Source of the DNA: Glossina fuscipes
Lineage: Eukaryota; Arthropoda; Insecta; Diptera; Glossinidae
Length of the DNA stretch: 64,000 bases
Assembly (NCBI RefSeq): GCF_014805625.2
Contig: NW_023998415.1
Span: forward strand, 45,402,288 to 45,466,287
Reading direction: 5' to 3'
The translations under genes were made by a program, and so were the position numbers. Positions 12,193 to 25,851 of this stretch are shown in pieces. The notes under the pieces are model-generated. The model worked only from the letters and a program-made list of their open reading frames with translations. It made no database searches and was not told the origin of the DNA. How positions within the stretch are numbered: the first letter of the stretch is position 1; each line of letters starts with the position of its first letter.

Positions 12193-12384
12193 AGGCGACA
12201 ACTGAAAAAATATGCAGCATATACGATGAAGTAATGATAACTGATCGGGCAGTTAGAAATTGGTTTACAAAATTCCGTTCTGGAGATACGACCTTAAAAG
12301 ACAAACCGAGGACGGGATGTTCTTCCGATTTTGCAGAAAAATCCACGCCAATCAACGAGAGGTATAGCAAGCAGAAAGATTGAC
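12193..12384 (+). pseudogene. Mariner transposase relic, N-terminal HTH part
   Basis: An open stretch encodes ICSIYDEVMITDRAVRNWF followed by TKFRSGDTTLKDKPRTG. This is the second helix-turn-helix and WF.KF..GD..L.D.PR.G linker signature of mariner transposases. It ends in a stop at 12382, and the catalytic domain is not found immediately downstream. It is a fragment, probably a different copy from the one at 4.0 kb. Confidence 0.85.
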
Positions 12385-12675
12385 TATCTCATAATCAACA
12401 CAATAAAAATGACTTATGGCTCGAGCAAACAGATATCGTTTACTCTATTCGAAATCGTAAAACTGTAACAATGTGTCGACCGAACGCAAGAATAGCGCAA
12501 CTTTGAAACTAAAAAAAAATTTTTACTTGCGAAAATGTAATTTCTTCTTCCCTGGCGCTTTCCCGGATCAATTTTTTTCTCGGATGCAATTTTGAAAAAA
12601 TTAAAATAAAATTCTCACTTCTCAGATAATTCTTGTTTTGGATTTTAAATTAGCATATATTCGCCGATGTACTTA

Positions 12676-13310
12676 TATTAGGTTGGCGCGAAAAGTTCTG
12701 CCGTATTTTAAATAAAACATTTGAACATATCAAGATGGCATTTTCAGTCAATTCGTGTCATCACTTTTAAACCGTTGAAATCCGACAAATCGACAATTTT
12801 AATATAATGGAGCAGCATCACGATAAGCTTTTAAAAGTGTTTGAAGTGGGCTTCGGGAGCATAATTTCCTTCGCATAAACAAGAAAAGTAATGAATTTGG
12901 AAGAATAAGAATTTTAAGCGCTCGATGATTAGCGTCGGCTGAATAAATCATTAATATTAAATGGAGCAAATCCGCCTGAGTAGCCGAAGGCGAGGAATCT
13001 CGACTAGCAAGTCAGTGGTCGTGGGTTCGAATCTCAAGTGCGGTAGAGTTTTTTAACAAAAGCCTTAGATAGCTTTCGATGCTAGTGCTTTTAAGAGTTT
13101 AGTCTTAGAATTTATTTCTCTGGCGAAATTAATAATAATAATAATAAATGGAGCAACTTTTATTTCATTTAGAGCAAGGTCGAAACTATCGAATTTAATC
13201 GTTATGTACAATGGTATTTTCCATTTCTTTATCATTTTTGCTTGTTGTAGTCGTTGATCAATATTTTCGCAAACACCTAAGCAAATTTTCAAAGTATGGA
13301 GTTAAATTGA
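12676..13310 (+). repeat. Interspersed repeat with mariner-like terminus, split by a SINE
   Basis: It begins ttaggttggcgcgaaaag, resembling mariner irritans/mellifera-type terminal inverted repeats. It continues with a sequence matching, inverted, the repeat at 3660-4020. The two matching halves (12676-12969 and 13145-13310) are separated by a tRNA-derived SINE flanked by a duplicated taaatggagcaa. The right end lies near 13310. I see no intact reading frame. Confidence 0.6.
12970..13144 (+). repeat. tRNA-derived SINE, copy A, with target-site duplication
   Basis: The head resembles a tRNA gene: gagtagccgaaggcg stands in the A-box position and gtgggttcgaatctc in the B-box position, followed by gcggtagagtttt. 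The element ends in (AAT)n at about 13126-13144. A 12-bp direct repeat taaatggagcaa flanks it at 12958-12969 and 13145-13156. The paralogous repeat at 3660-4020 carries the same target uninterrupted, which confirms an insertion. It is not a functional tRNA gene, because a tRNA cloverleaf cannot be closed around the tRNA-like head. Confidence 0.8.
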
Positions 13311-13316
13311 TGGATG

Positions 13317-13410
13317 CCGGATAACTTAGATCATATGCTCGTTAGTATTGAAAACTCTACCGCACCTGAGATTTGAACCTGCGCTGATTGAGTTGTTAGT
13401 CGCCAACCTT
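13317..13410 (-). repeat. tRNA-derived SINE, copy B
   Basis: On the minus strand it has gcgcaggttcaaatctcagg (B-box-like), then gcggtagagttttcaatact. It ends with the complement of ccggataacttagatcatat, the same terminus as the copy at 25.76 kb. The A-box half is degenerate. Confidence 0.65.
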
Positions 13411-15562
13411 TGTCCTTGACATGGCGCATATTCGGATGCAAAACCGTTTAACATTATTTCATAATTTTTTTCACATTTTTCCCGAAATATATATGAATGC
13501 CAAATGGCTCAAATTGACTCGCTTCGACAATGCAAAAAAAAAAAAAAAAAAAAAAATTTTTTTTCTTATTACTTTGAGCAACAAAATGGCATATATTTAA
13601 TCGTTAATGTTAAATAAAGGGAATTCGCTTGACTTTATTTTGAAAAAATTGTATTTTTATTAAATCTTTATTTGTTATTTTCTTTTCTTTTTCTTTTTCA
13701 TTTTCATTTTCATTTTTTTTTTGTTCTTTTTTTTTTTAATCTTTTATATATAAGTTTTCTTATATTAATGATAATAATAATAATAATTAAAAATAATAAT
13801 AAAAAATTGAATGCGACTTTTATTATGATTTTAAAGCTAATGCCGTGAAAATTGTGTAATTTTATAAAAATGAAAATATAAAATTAAAATTTATATATAT
13901 TTTATAAGCACAGTAATTAATATTAAACTATTTACATTAAATATTAAAGTAGTTCATGATTTAAAACTTAAATTATGTAAACATTTATGAAAGTAAATTT
14001 ATATAATTATAAACTAATTACGATTATTCAAAATTTTATGAATACAAGTTAAGATATGTGTAACACACATCTGTAAGAAAAAAATGGAAATTTGAAAAAA
14101 AAAACATTTTTTTTTTTTATTTATGTTGTGTTGTGAGAACAAAACAAAAAAATAAATGACATAAAAAAATATAATAAAAAAAAAAATTTTATAATTTTTT
14201 TTTTTTTTTTTTTTTCATTTATAATTAAACGAAACAATTTGAGGAACAATTCTTAGAAAAAAAAAAGGGAAAAATAAAATACAAACACCTTCTTTTCATG
14301 ACTTCCAAGTTAACTACCACGTAAATAAAACGTTCTTAGTAAATAGACTTTCAATAGGTCAATTAAGTATATATATATATATATATATATATATCTTGAT
14401 CAACTTGAATATTCCAATTGATTTAATTTTATCAGTTAATACAACTTAATTAATATTTTCGATTCGATTCGAGAATAACTAATACTGAAAATTTTGTAAA
14501 AATCGGTTGAGAGGTGAAAAAGCTTACGACTCTCTCCACATCCTTTTACCACAATTTTAAAACTAGAAAAAGAATGAAAACGCATCACTTGAAACACTTG
14601 AGTTAATTATTTAGTTATTTATTATACCATATATAATGCATCGTTTGTGAGTGGAATTTTTTATATATGATTCGATAATTATGCGATTTTATTACATTTA
14701 CATTTAGATTCAGAAAAACTTACAGATATCTATCAAATACTTTATCCGAAAGCATTAATCTCACAGTTATTCTTACGCTTGAGAAGATATGCCAAAGTTC
14801 TTATCAAAAATGGGTGAATTGCGGGGAAAAAGCCTCGAATATCGAAATTAATTTCAAGCATATTTTTCACTGGACGGACACGTGAATAATACTGAAAAAT
14901 GTTTAAACGGAGCTCGATACAAATGTCTTTAGTAGCGTACAAGTATTACAAATCGGTTTGAAAGAAGCAATTGAGTCAAGTAAAGAAAGTGTCTTGAGGT
15001 CTTGATTAGTGATAATTGAAGAAATATTGAAATATTGAAAATCTTGAATAAATTTAGAAATGTATAAAGTGAAAGATAAGAATAAAAATACTAAGTCTGA
15101 ACGTAACAGTGTTCGCACTAATACGAATACTTTTCTCTCTTTTTTTTTAGTAATTTTTCCCGTTTAAGATTCATTGCAATTCCGATAACATTACATCTAA
15201 ATTCTACTCTTTGACTCTGATGAAGCCTACGCTATTGCCTAACAATGTCGAAGACTTGATCTGTTATTATTTGTATTCTAATAGAGCGCAAAAAAATCAA
15301 AAAGTAAAGAGCAAAGAGCCATGTAATGACAATGAGTAGACCATAGGTTTGATGATAATTTGAATTTTTTTTTTTTGAAATTGCGTATGAGTTGAATTTA
15401 ATCAGCGCGAAAATTTGAGCCAACGTATGTACAACAACCCGTTGCCTTAACAATCAAAGTTAAACCTTAATCGGTCGATGGCTTAATAACCTCACCTAGG
15501 TTAAGTCTCACGTAGGTGAGTAAGACATGTTAAGATATACGTGTATCCATTTTTAATTAGTT
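13411..15562. repeat. AT-rich intergenic DNA
   Basis: Poly-A/T runs (13532-13563, 14100-14215), (AAT)n at about 13775-13805 and (TA)n at about 14368-14394 are visible. No gene is recognised. Confidence 0.65.
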
Positions 15563-16382
15563 AACAAGTAAGAAAATTAAATTCGGTCGGGACGGAATCT
15601 ATTATCCCCCATATCGTTATCCTAAAGAAGACAAAAGCGGTAAAAGTGCAAAATTTTCATGCTATATAATCTGAAGTTGGCGCAGGTGATTTTTCCTATT
15701 TTCAAAATAAAACTTTTTGCCGCATAGACATGTGGGCGCTGTGGGCGTGTCCTTTGAAAAGTTTAAGTCAATTCCAAATTCTTTTGCACAAAAGCTACAA
15801 AGATGCGCCAACAGACAGATGGACAGACAAACAAGCGGACAGACAACGTGCATTCAAGATTTGAAACTGGCCGAGAATTTATATACGTTATGGGCTTTTT
15901 GAAGTTGGTTTTTGAATGTTATAATTTGCGTAGGCGTGGTCAATTTTTATCATTTTTGCACACACACATACATGCTACAGCATCGCACATAGAATATGCG
16001 TTCAAATTGTTGTACATTTATTTGCAACATGAGTTTATGAGTAATGGCCAAAAAAACCCATTGTTCATTCCCTTTTGAAAAACAATGGTGTTCTCAGTTT
16101 ACGCTAATGCTAGGGCTATCTCCTTCGATCGATTTGACTTTGCCACTTTGCAATAGCAACCTGGGTGCAAGAACTTGCAATGTTCCTGCTAAATTTTAAA
16201 TTGATAGCTTCATTTTTGCGGCCACGCGAATGTTTACAAAAGATATTACACAGACAGACAGACGGACATGCTTAAATCAATTTAGAAATTGATCCTGACC
16301 AAGAATATATACCCTTTTTGGGGTGGCTCTGATGTGCTAACTTCTGGATGTAGCCCTCATCCTTCGGTGATGGGAATACAAA
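15563..16382 (-). mobile_element. Helentron/DINE-like element, family A, near full-length
   Basis: This is the clearest long copy, about 820 bp. The left end is acaagtaagaaaattaaatt, then the palindrome attcggtcgggacggaat with one mismatch and a decayed tatcccccatatcg. The right end is catccttcggtgatggg followed by aatacaaaa. The inner ends are therefore inverted complements of each other, and the palindrome lies outside one of them. The body has two (cagacaga/gacggaca)-rich clusters at about 15810-15850 and 16250-16270. No protein is encoded. Confidence 0.7.
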
Positions 16383-17585
16383 ATTATCAAATCGTTTATA
16401 TCGAGAAGGCTTTAGGGAATAGTGTAATTAAATCGAAAATTAAGTAAATCGTTTACTAGGCAGTTATTGAGCTATAACTGGGCGATTATCGTTAGAGTTA
16501 ATTGAAAACTTTTGCAAATGCTTTAGATAGCGACCGCGACGTTTTACACAAACTCCGAAGTGGTAGCGTTATTGTATATGAAATACAAATTTGATAATGA
16601 GAGGCTTTTAAAAAGGATTTTGTGAAGAATAAGAAAAATTAAACAAACTATACACTTAAAGGCAGTATATGAATGTGTATGCACACTTTATGGAGTACCT
16701 GATAATCGCGATATTAATCTGGAATGAAATTTCAATGATGGATGATGTATAAAATGAAAAAAGAAGAAGAAAATTAAATAATTATAATATAATAAATAGA
16801 TTTCAGCTGTAGATAAATTTTGCTGAATGAAGGTTTCCTTTTAAATATTTTTCTATAATTCTCAAGATCATTTATTTTTTGTTTTTGTTTTTTATCTTTT
16901 AAGTTTTATAGTAATGATAAGTTGTTTTTTTTTTCCGAAAAACACATAAGCACATTTATAGCAATGAAATAAATTTACAGCCACTACACTTAAAAGAAAA
17001 ATTACAATAATAATAGTAATAATAATAGTAATAATAATAGTAAAAATAATAATAATAATAATAATAATTATAATAATAATAGTAATTTAAAGTAATTTCT
17101 TGAATTTTTTTTTTTATTTTTTGTATTTCATTTCATATATATAAAGGTTCAATTAGTTTTGCATTAACATATAAATTCAATAATAAACTGTTTGTTGCTT
17201 TGTCTTCTGTGAGAGTCGTGCGCTTTTACTTTATTAGTAGTGTAGGGACTGTAGGGATGAGCTGTGATAATAGTATTAGTAGTAGTTCTAGTAAGTGGTA
17301 GTAGTAGTTAGCAGTAGTAGTAGTAAATGGTGGTAGTAGCAGTAGTAGTAGTAGTTCGTAGTAGTTGTTGTATTACTAGCAGCACTGTTACGTTGGCAGC
17401 ACTACTAGTCGTCGTAGTAGTAGTAGTAGTAGAGTAGTAGTGGTGGTGGTGGTAGTAGTAGTTGTGTATGTAGTACATTAATTTTAATAAGACACGCTAT
17501 GACTTGTTGACTTCGAAAAATTTTAATTTTTTTTTCTTTTTTCTCTCTTATGCATACTAATATACATATATAAATATATATATAC

Positions 17586-17621
<36 letters not shown>

Positions 17622-19839
17622 TTATTGTATTTTAATCATTTCTATTTATTTTCTTTTTTTTTTCTTTTACTTTTAAAGGTACATTAATAATTACTCATAC
17701 TTTTAAATGTATTTATATATGTGTGTATGTGTTGATTTGAAAATGTGTGTGTTTATACAAGTGTTGAATGTTTATTTATGATTTCATTTAGTTTAGTAGT
17801 AGCTGCTTTATAGAAAGTAATTCATTAACGTATCTAATTATTTTTTTATTTTTCTTAAACTATTATTTTATTCCAAATTTAATCATATATTTTTTCTTTC
17901 TTTTTTTGATTTAAAAATGATTATTATCTTTTAATATTTAAAAAAAAAAAAAAAAAAAATTATTTATTTATTAATTAATTTATTTATTTTTTTTTTTTTT
18001 TTACACATAAAGCCCTTTTATATACTATTGTATTGGTAGTACCTTAGAAAAGCAGCAGAACATTTCAGTCTTAACTTATTATTAATTATTAATACAAAAA
18101 AAAAAAAAAAAAAAAAAAAATTATAATAATAATAATAATAATAAAATTATTTTCTAATATTAGGAAATTCTTTTCTTTTATTAATATTATTTCTCCTTAA
18201 TTTCTTGTTAAATGTGTAAAATGAACATAAAAAAAAAAAAGAGAAGAGAAAAAATGCAAACAAAATAATTAAAATTATATTTGAAAATTATATTCATTCA
18301 AAATCATTTTCCATTTATTAATTTATTTTACAAAATTTAAATTGGATAAGGGATTTTGAAATTTTACATTTTCACTGGAAAGGCAGTGTGTCTGTCTATC
18401 TAACTATTCTTGCGTTTATGAAATGAAATTAATGTTTAAAAGAAGAAGAAGAAGAAGAAGAAGAAGTCGAAGAAGAAAAAGGGAAAACATGTAATTTTGT
18501 ATTCAGTTTAAAGCAAACCTTGAATACCCGTTAACCGGAAATAAATGTACAACTTACGTAAGACTTTCACTTGTATTATTGTAAGCAATGTGCCATTGTA
18601 TCCGGACCGGCCAAAAATATTTTTGATAATTTTCATATTCATGCATTTGATTATCTTAACTTGTTAACTTCATCCGCAAGATAGGCCCAAGCATGTCATT
18701 TTGCAACTCAAATCAACTCGATCTCAAAAGATCATTAACTACTCATACACCCTTTATAGCGGTTCTATTAGATTAGTTCAGGTATTAAAACAATGGCAAG
18801 TAAATGAAAATCTCATTAAGATCGATAATATAATGATCATCCATCCTTTCACCATTTTTCTAATATCACGGTTTCAAACAGTATCGAAATAAGATTTCTT
18901 AAATAATTTCCCTGGCGGAGCATGAACTGAAGCTTTTCTGTCCAAAAAGCTTTTATAATCAACCCATCGTTCCGCAATGTCCTGCTTAGTATTAAGTTTA
19001 CGTTAGGACGAGTTGGCCTCGTTCCATTCTTTACATATTTGCATTTGCAAGACTTATCAAGTGTATTCCGGTCTTGTGATTGATCACTAATCTCTAAAGA
19101 AAATAATAGATGCTCTTACTATAATTTATTTTGATTTTATATTAATTCGGGTATTGCGAACGCTCCGGTATCAGTTTCGTTTTAAAACACACACGGTCAC
19201 CTTAAGTCGCAAAAGTCTTTCTGACCTCGACACCTGCAAAGCCAGAGTTAGAATGTGCAGGGCGGGTAACATATGAGTTAGAGCAGTTATTGCTTGATAT
19301 TGATTGTGAATCAAATAATTTCAACGATATATATATATATATATACATAAATAAAAATTAGAATTGACTTTAAATTTATTTATTACTATTTACTTATTAT
19401 ATAACCACGATTAAAGAACATCGCTCGGGTTTTCTTCAAATACGGCAAACGTTACAACCGTTCGTCTATTGGGAAAAGAAGCGCGTTAATTATAATCATC
19501 GGAATGGGTCGCGAAATGTTTCGGAGACCAAATGTAAGGTAAAATTTCAAATTTATATTCTATAGAGCGCTACAACTAGAGCATTGGTAGGCAGTCTCGA
19601 GACTCGTTTTTCATCATTAATTTCGAATTTCAATAAAATACGAAACCTCGCCCACTACTGTTTTTTGCATTATACTTGACCAAAAAAAAATTAAATAATA
19701 TAAAGACAAAAGTGATGTCAACTTATGATAATTTTAATAAGATGAAAAATTTTACCGATTTCCTTTGAATAGAGCGGAGACCTCCTCGACTTGTAACTGA
19801 ACGAATTAATTAAACGGTGATTATAGACACAATAGTTCG

Positions 19840-19877
<38 letters not shown>

Positions 19878-22299
19878 CCAAATCGGGAAATAATTGAATG
19901 ATAACAAATAATGGATGAGATGCAAAAAAAAAAAAATAAAATAAAAATAATTAATTAATTAAATAAATAAAAATATTGTTGTTGTTTTATGAAATAAATG
20001 AATTTTCATATGGATTAAAACACATATAAGCCCAAGCTTAGCGAATATTTTAGAAAATAATAAGCATTGATGCTGATGATACAATTCATTTCATTTATGA
20101 ATCGTCGTTAACATCTGCTACTGAAGTCATATGATGATTATGCCGAAAAGAAGAGAAAATTCCGCAAAATTTTTACTTATAAATAAAAATACTAAAAGAA
20201 TAAATAAAATTCAAAAAAAAAAAAGAAAATAATGAAAAACTATATACCGAGAAAATAAGAATATATGTATATATGAATCATGCATATATTTATATAAATT
20301 ATATATGGCCAAGCGGAGCTATAATAATTGGTCCAAACCGATATTTGCTATCCATTTGGAAAACTATTTTACTTAAGAGAATCTTTTTACTGTTATATTA
20401 CAATCATCTGCGATGGAGAAATATATTCGCAAAAGGTATTATTTCCAACTGCTATGCTGCCGTATATTCTTTAGAGGGCTAATTACATTTCATTAATGAT
20501 AAAATGCGTAGCGATAATTTATATAGCAAAAGTTAAAGGAATCTTTCGAATTGTCGCGTATAGGACTTGCACAGTTTTGTTGAGTTATACATATATATAT
20601 ATCTTTTTCATACTTTTAACCTTCTTACGCTTAATGAAAGGAGGAAAATATCGCAAATTATCTCGAACACCTCCCGTACACACGGCTGCCAATAAAAAGT
20701 GCTTTAAAGTGCCATTGACATAGGTATTTATTTTTTCGATAAATAATGGCATAATTCATGACTTTTTTCTTCTTCTCATATTGTAACCGCTTACGTGAAG
20801 TTTGTAGGCATTAAAGTTTGATAAAAATTGGACTAAGCGAAGTAAGCGAGAGACAGACATAGAGACAAACTGACAGGAAGGAACAAAGAGAGAGAGTGAG
20901 TGTGTGTGGGAGATAGAGACAGAGAGGGAAAGAGAGAGATAGAGAAGGGATTCCAAATGGAAAGTTTACCGAAAATGAAACTGTGAATATGACAATGATA
21001 TCTGTGGGTGGACCGATGACATGAGAGACCTGGCAAATTTAATTCTACTATTCGCAGTGACCATGGCAATGGGGGGGCCATTCAGCCATAAGCCTTTCGC
21101 TTGCATTACTCAAGCATTTCGCTTATGCCGCTTAATAAAGAAGATATTTGAATTTTGGCGCAGAAAATATCAAAAGTCGATCTGGGTAGTAAGCAAACAA
21201 GAGGTCCTTATCATAATGCGTGCAAAGGGTGCTGTAAATATTTCTTATCAGTTTTTAAATGAAATGACAATCGCTTTTCATTCACATTCAATATGTGCTC
21301 TTCCGCTTAAGTGCTGAATATTTGAGAGACGGTTCAATCGATAAAATCCATAAATATTTTATCGTCTTTTGTCAGCAAATTTAATCATCAAATCTTAAGA
21401 TCTTTTGAGTTTTATTGCAAACTATAAAATTAATATAACGTTATTCGCGGTTCATTTCGAAGATGATATTTATTTATTTATGACGCCGTGTGTAAACTCG
21501 AAACCATTAAGGCCTACTATAATAGATTACAATGTCTCTGATAGCCGAAGATTAAGAAGAAGAAATGCTTAGCGTTCAAGTTTCTTCATTTGGCACATCA
21601 TCTTAAAGAAAAATCGAAGCAATTTACGTACATTTTGATTCGAATTTTAAGTTGAATTTAGTATCTCGAAGGTATTATATATACATATGTAAAGAATGGC
21701 TTTTGCATTCAACATTTCAAGGCTAGGTATGGAAAACTGGTAAATTATTTACGATTATTTACGATTCAAAAGTAATTTTTGGATTTCGAAATTTCCCGAT
21801 CGTTCGAAGTTCCTTACCAGAATTTTTAGTAAGGAAAAACAAAAAAAAAAAAAAAAAAAAATGACCGAAGAATAGCAGATAAGGACTAACTCACCGCTCG
21901 TCTTTGATTTGCAAAGGTTCACATATCCATCCAAAATCAGATTTGATTTAACCAAATATTTTTTGTTTTTTTTTTTAATGAAAGATATATATATTTTGAT
22001 AAAGTAAATTTACCCCAAAAAAATTGAAGAAAAAAATTTACTTTGAATTTGCAAAAAAAAAAAAAAAATAAATAAATAAAAATAAAGAAAAAACTCGACA
22101 AGTATATGAAATCAGTCTATTTTGTGTTGATTGTATAAAAAAAATTTTAAATTGTTTTTTTGTCGTTTTTTTTTTTTTTAAGAAAATCTTTAAAATTAAA
22201 AGTAAACTCTTAGCTGCTTTAATGTTATTTCTTATTATTTGTAATTAATATATATATATATATATTTATAATCTTTATAACACTAAGTATATTAAGTTT

Positions 22300-22333
<34 letters not shown>

Positions 22334-25300
22334 CGATTTGAAAAAGAGTATATTGAAATAATGGATTTATAAAAACCGAAACTTAATCATATACTTAAGC
22401 ATTTACATTTGAATGGATTGAGATGGCGTTAAGTAAATAATTATTTAACTTAACCCACTTACGCGAGCTGTAATTAATTAATGAACACCACTGAAAGAAG
22501 AAAACCAACGCGTAACAAAAATAATAAAAAATTTATTTAGAATAGCAATATCGCGATGAAAGTCCGTCCATTGATTATCTTCTAATCATATATATATATA
22601 TATATATATGTGTGCGTGTGTGCGTGTATATGTGTGACTATGAGTGTGGAATGTAAGATCAAATCTTTTTATACCGAATCCGGATGATGTTATGTAAGAA
22701 ACTTATTTAGATATAGATTAAGTTATTGCAGATACATCCAACTTTTTAGCTCTCTGAATTCAAAGCTAGCTTTACTCTACATCTTCTATAGATAAATTTT
22801 CTTTCAATTTCTGAATTTATTAAAAATGCATCTTCATATTCATATATGTAGCGTGGAGAATTGCAGGCCGAGACTCGTTTTCAATATAAAATGGAGGCGA
22901 GAAGAAGATTAACTTTTTGGGTATTGAATATTTTCAATAGCAGACATGCATTCGATTTTCACTTAAATGATTGTAAAAGCGACGAGAAATATGAAAACCT
23001 CGAGCCAGCCAAACATACGTTGCATAGATGGATAGGCAAACTTTTAATGTTTAATGATATTCTTTACGCTAATCTTGTTTTCGCTTTGCCTTTTACACTT
23101 CACAGACGGATATAGTAGATGATGAATTTCTATTAATTGTTAGAAACGTTGCAAGGTAAAAAAATGAAAACAATAATGCAAGAAAGCAAAGATCAAGCTT
23201 GAGATGTAAGTCGATTACTGACCCGTTTTGAAAGTAATTGACAAATAATTTTATGCGTAATGACTTGGACTTGCTCGGTATCGTTTTGGATAGCGATCCT
23301 TTCAAATATTGATTTGGTATATCTTTTTTTTTTATATGTATATATATATTTTCAATTTTTAAATATCTTTTTTACATTTTTTTACCTATTAATAAGACGA
23401 TAGACGTTTTAAAAGATTTTCAATAATTGTTTGCATAAAAATTAAGAAGGATTTAAAGTTATCGATTTTTGCATACATTTTATAGGTTCAGTTTTTCAAG
23501 TTTAGAAAGTCTAAAAAAAATAAAAAAAAAAAAACAAATCAAGATTAAACGTGAATCGCTTGAATTTTCGAATTGACTCTAAGGCTGTATATGATCGATT
23601 CAAGTTTCACTTTGTTATTTTTCATTTTTGAGGCTTAAGTGTAAAAGTTGACAATAGGCAAATACGTAAATGGACACTCGGATAGATAGACGATCAACCG
23701 AAAGAGAATTTAAGAGACGAATTATGGAATGTATTACGATATGGAAAAAGGTATGAGAATTAAATTAAAAAAACGTTTTGGGATTAACGTTACAGCTTAT
23801 CAAAAAAAGGGAAGAAAGAAAAGGGAATAAGGAAAAAGAAAAAGCGAATTAAGAGCAAAGACAAAAACGATAGTCATGTTTGTTATGCTTAACATCCAAT
23901 CAATACATGTAAGAGCAATTTTATTCCAATTATGTTTTCCACTTTTCAATAGAATCGAAACACAATGAAACGTGTTTTCTGCCATTTAAAAATACCTTAT
24001 CCATCTACATGTCATATGTCATATGTGGTGTGGCGGCGCAAAATCCTTCTATGAATATTGAAATCTACAAACTTTCATATAAACACAAATGAATTTCGTT
24101 ATTTGAACCCTTCCTTAGCTTAATATTAATTACACTTGAAATTTATTATGTACAACTGTATTATTAATAAAACATAATCAAAAGCACTTTTCATTAAATT
24201 TCATAAACATAAATCAAAAAAAATTAACCAAGTCAATCAGGCAGTAACAAAATGCGCTTAATTTGAAAAATGATTGAGGAAAGAAGAAATATTTCATATA
24301 CGATATGATGATGAGTAATGGGATAATTCAGCAGATGACATGGCTTCGAAAAATTCAAATACATTTGAAAACATTTTTCATTACAAAGTAGGAATTATTT
24401 TGAAAATTTCCTAAATAAATATGTGCATTGTACACTCTATACTACAATCAGATCATTCTGTCTTTTCGCCCTTATTTTGTCCTTTATAATATGTGTATCG
24501 AACGTAACTGTTTGTGTAAGGTTGTTCGGAAAGTCATTTCGTTTTTTTTTTTTTTTTCCCAAAAGTGGACTTAATTGCATTTTCTCACATTTACAACGCA
24601 CTGTCTTCATGTATTTGATAGATGATTTCGTAATTCTTGGATGTGAAATATTTTTTTTTGCTTCTGCTCAAAAGTTTTCTTATGGTACCCGGTCGAATAT
24701 TGTTCGCGAGAAGAAGGTAAAAATGATGTTCAAGCAAAGAATGAAATTATTGAACGCATATGGGAGGCGACGAATGAATAGAACGCTAATCTCAAAATTT
24801 CGTTTCGATTTGCAATGGAAACGTTCTGGAAGGCAAGCAAGTGTTGAGTGAGATAAAATAAAAGCATTAATTGCGGCCTAGTTCCCGAATAGCTACTCGT
24901 CAGTTCATTGATTGCATTGATTCTTGATAAAATATTTATACATTTTTGTTTTAGCCACAAAAAAAGAACAAAATTTTTTTCGCCAATTTTTCCTTATGTG
25001 ATACGGAACCTATATAGAACTTAATGTATTCGGTATTCAAAAAATGCCGAACTTTGTGAAAGAAGTAATTGCGAGGAGAAACTTAAATTAGATAGCCTAC
25101 GATGAGTTTCCTTCCTTTTTTTTTTTTTTTTAAGGTAAGTCCTGATGATGAAAGTTAGTCAATGTAAAAAACAATTTGATAGAGAAAATACTTTTTTTTT
25201 GACAGTTCGGATTTTGCAGCAAATGAAAAGAAAAGAAATTAAATTTCTTCCTCATATCATTCTATTTCCATTAATTGCCCTTTTTCCCCTATATATGCCA

Positions 25301-25363
25301 AAAATCAATTTCACACAAGTTTTTTTACATAATTTATTTCTCAACGACTTGTGCAGCAAAAAC
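16383..25363. repeat. AT-rich intergenic DNA with microsatellites
   Basis: About 9 kb with no recognisable gene. Tracts include (ATA/GTA)n at about 17000-17073, (TAG)n at about 17270-17466, (TA)n at 17571-17622, (CA)n at about 19844-19874, (GA)n at about 20888-20945 and (TA)n at 22247-22265 and 22304-22331. Poly-A/T runs occur at 17941-17960, 18098-18120 and 21841-21861. Open frames in this interval have no family resemblance and biased low-complexity content. Confidence 0.65.
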
Positions 25364-25757
25364 AAGTAAGAAAATTAAATTCGGTCGGGGTCCGAATCTT
25401 TTATACCTATCATCGTTTACCCTAAAAAAAAAAAATACAAAAGAAGTAAAAGGACAAAAATTCTCATGCTCTATAATATGGAGTGGGCGCAATTGATTGC
25501 TTCTATTTTCAAAATGAAAGTTTTGGTTGTAGAGGCATGTGGGCGTTGTAGGCATGTCCTTTGAAAAGTTTAGATTCATTCCAAATTGTTTGGCAAATTT
25601 GTCGGCGATATCTTTATTTTCGCTAATTGTAGGGGAGAATGTTCGCCACACATGCTATAAAGTTGCGCAAAAGTGGACAGATGGACAGGCGGACAAATGT
25701 AGGTGCATTCAATAGTTGCAATTGGCCAAGAACTTATATACTTTATGGGGTTTTTGA
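25364..25757 (-). mobile_element. Helentron/DINE-like element, family A, truncated next to a SINE
   Basis: The left end is acaagtaagaaaattaaatt, a palindrome region attcggtcggggtccgaat and ttttatacctatcatcg. The body then matches the 10.8 and 15.6 kb copies as far as tatactttatggggtttttg, where it stops abruptly against the SINE at 25761. Roughly half of the element is missing. Confidence 0.65.
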
Positions 25758-25760
25758 ACC

Positions 25761-25851
25761 CCGGATAACTTAGATCATATGCTCGCCTTTATTGAGAATT
25801 TTGCCGCATTTGAGACTTGAACCCGCGGCGCTAATGCGCTTACTCATGCGT
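25761..25851 (-). repeat. tRNA-derived SINE, copy C
   Basis: On the minus strand: gcatgagtaagcgcattagc, a B-box-like gcgggttcaagtctcaa, gcggcaaaattctcaat, and the terminal complement of ccggataacttagatcatat. That last block is shared with copy B and defines this subfamily's 3' end. Confidence 0.7.

Noticed and set aside
12970..13060. Possible tRNA gene (A- and B-box-like sequences)
   Set aside because: The acceptor stem cannot be closed, five diverged copies exist, and this copy has a target-site duplication and an (AAT)n tail. It is a SINE.
24423..24851. 142-codon + strand open frame
   Set aside because: No family motif and Phe/Lys runs from poly-T. A ggttgttcggaaagtcattt near 24520 resembles some mariner ends, but no transposase motif follows, so I did not call an element.
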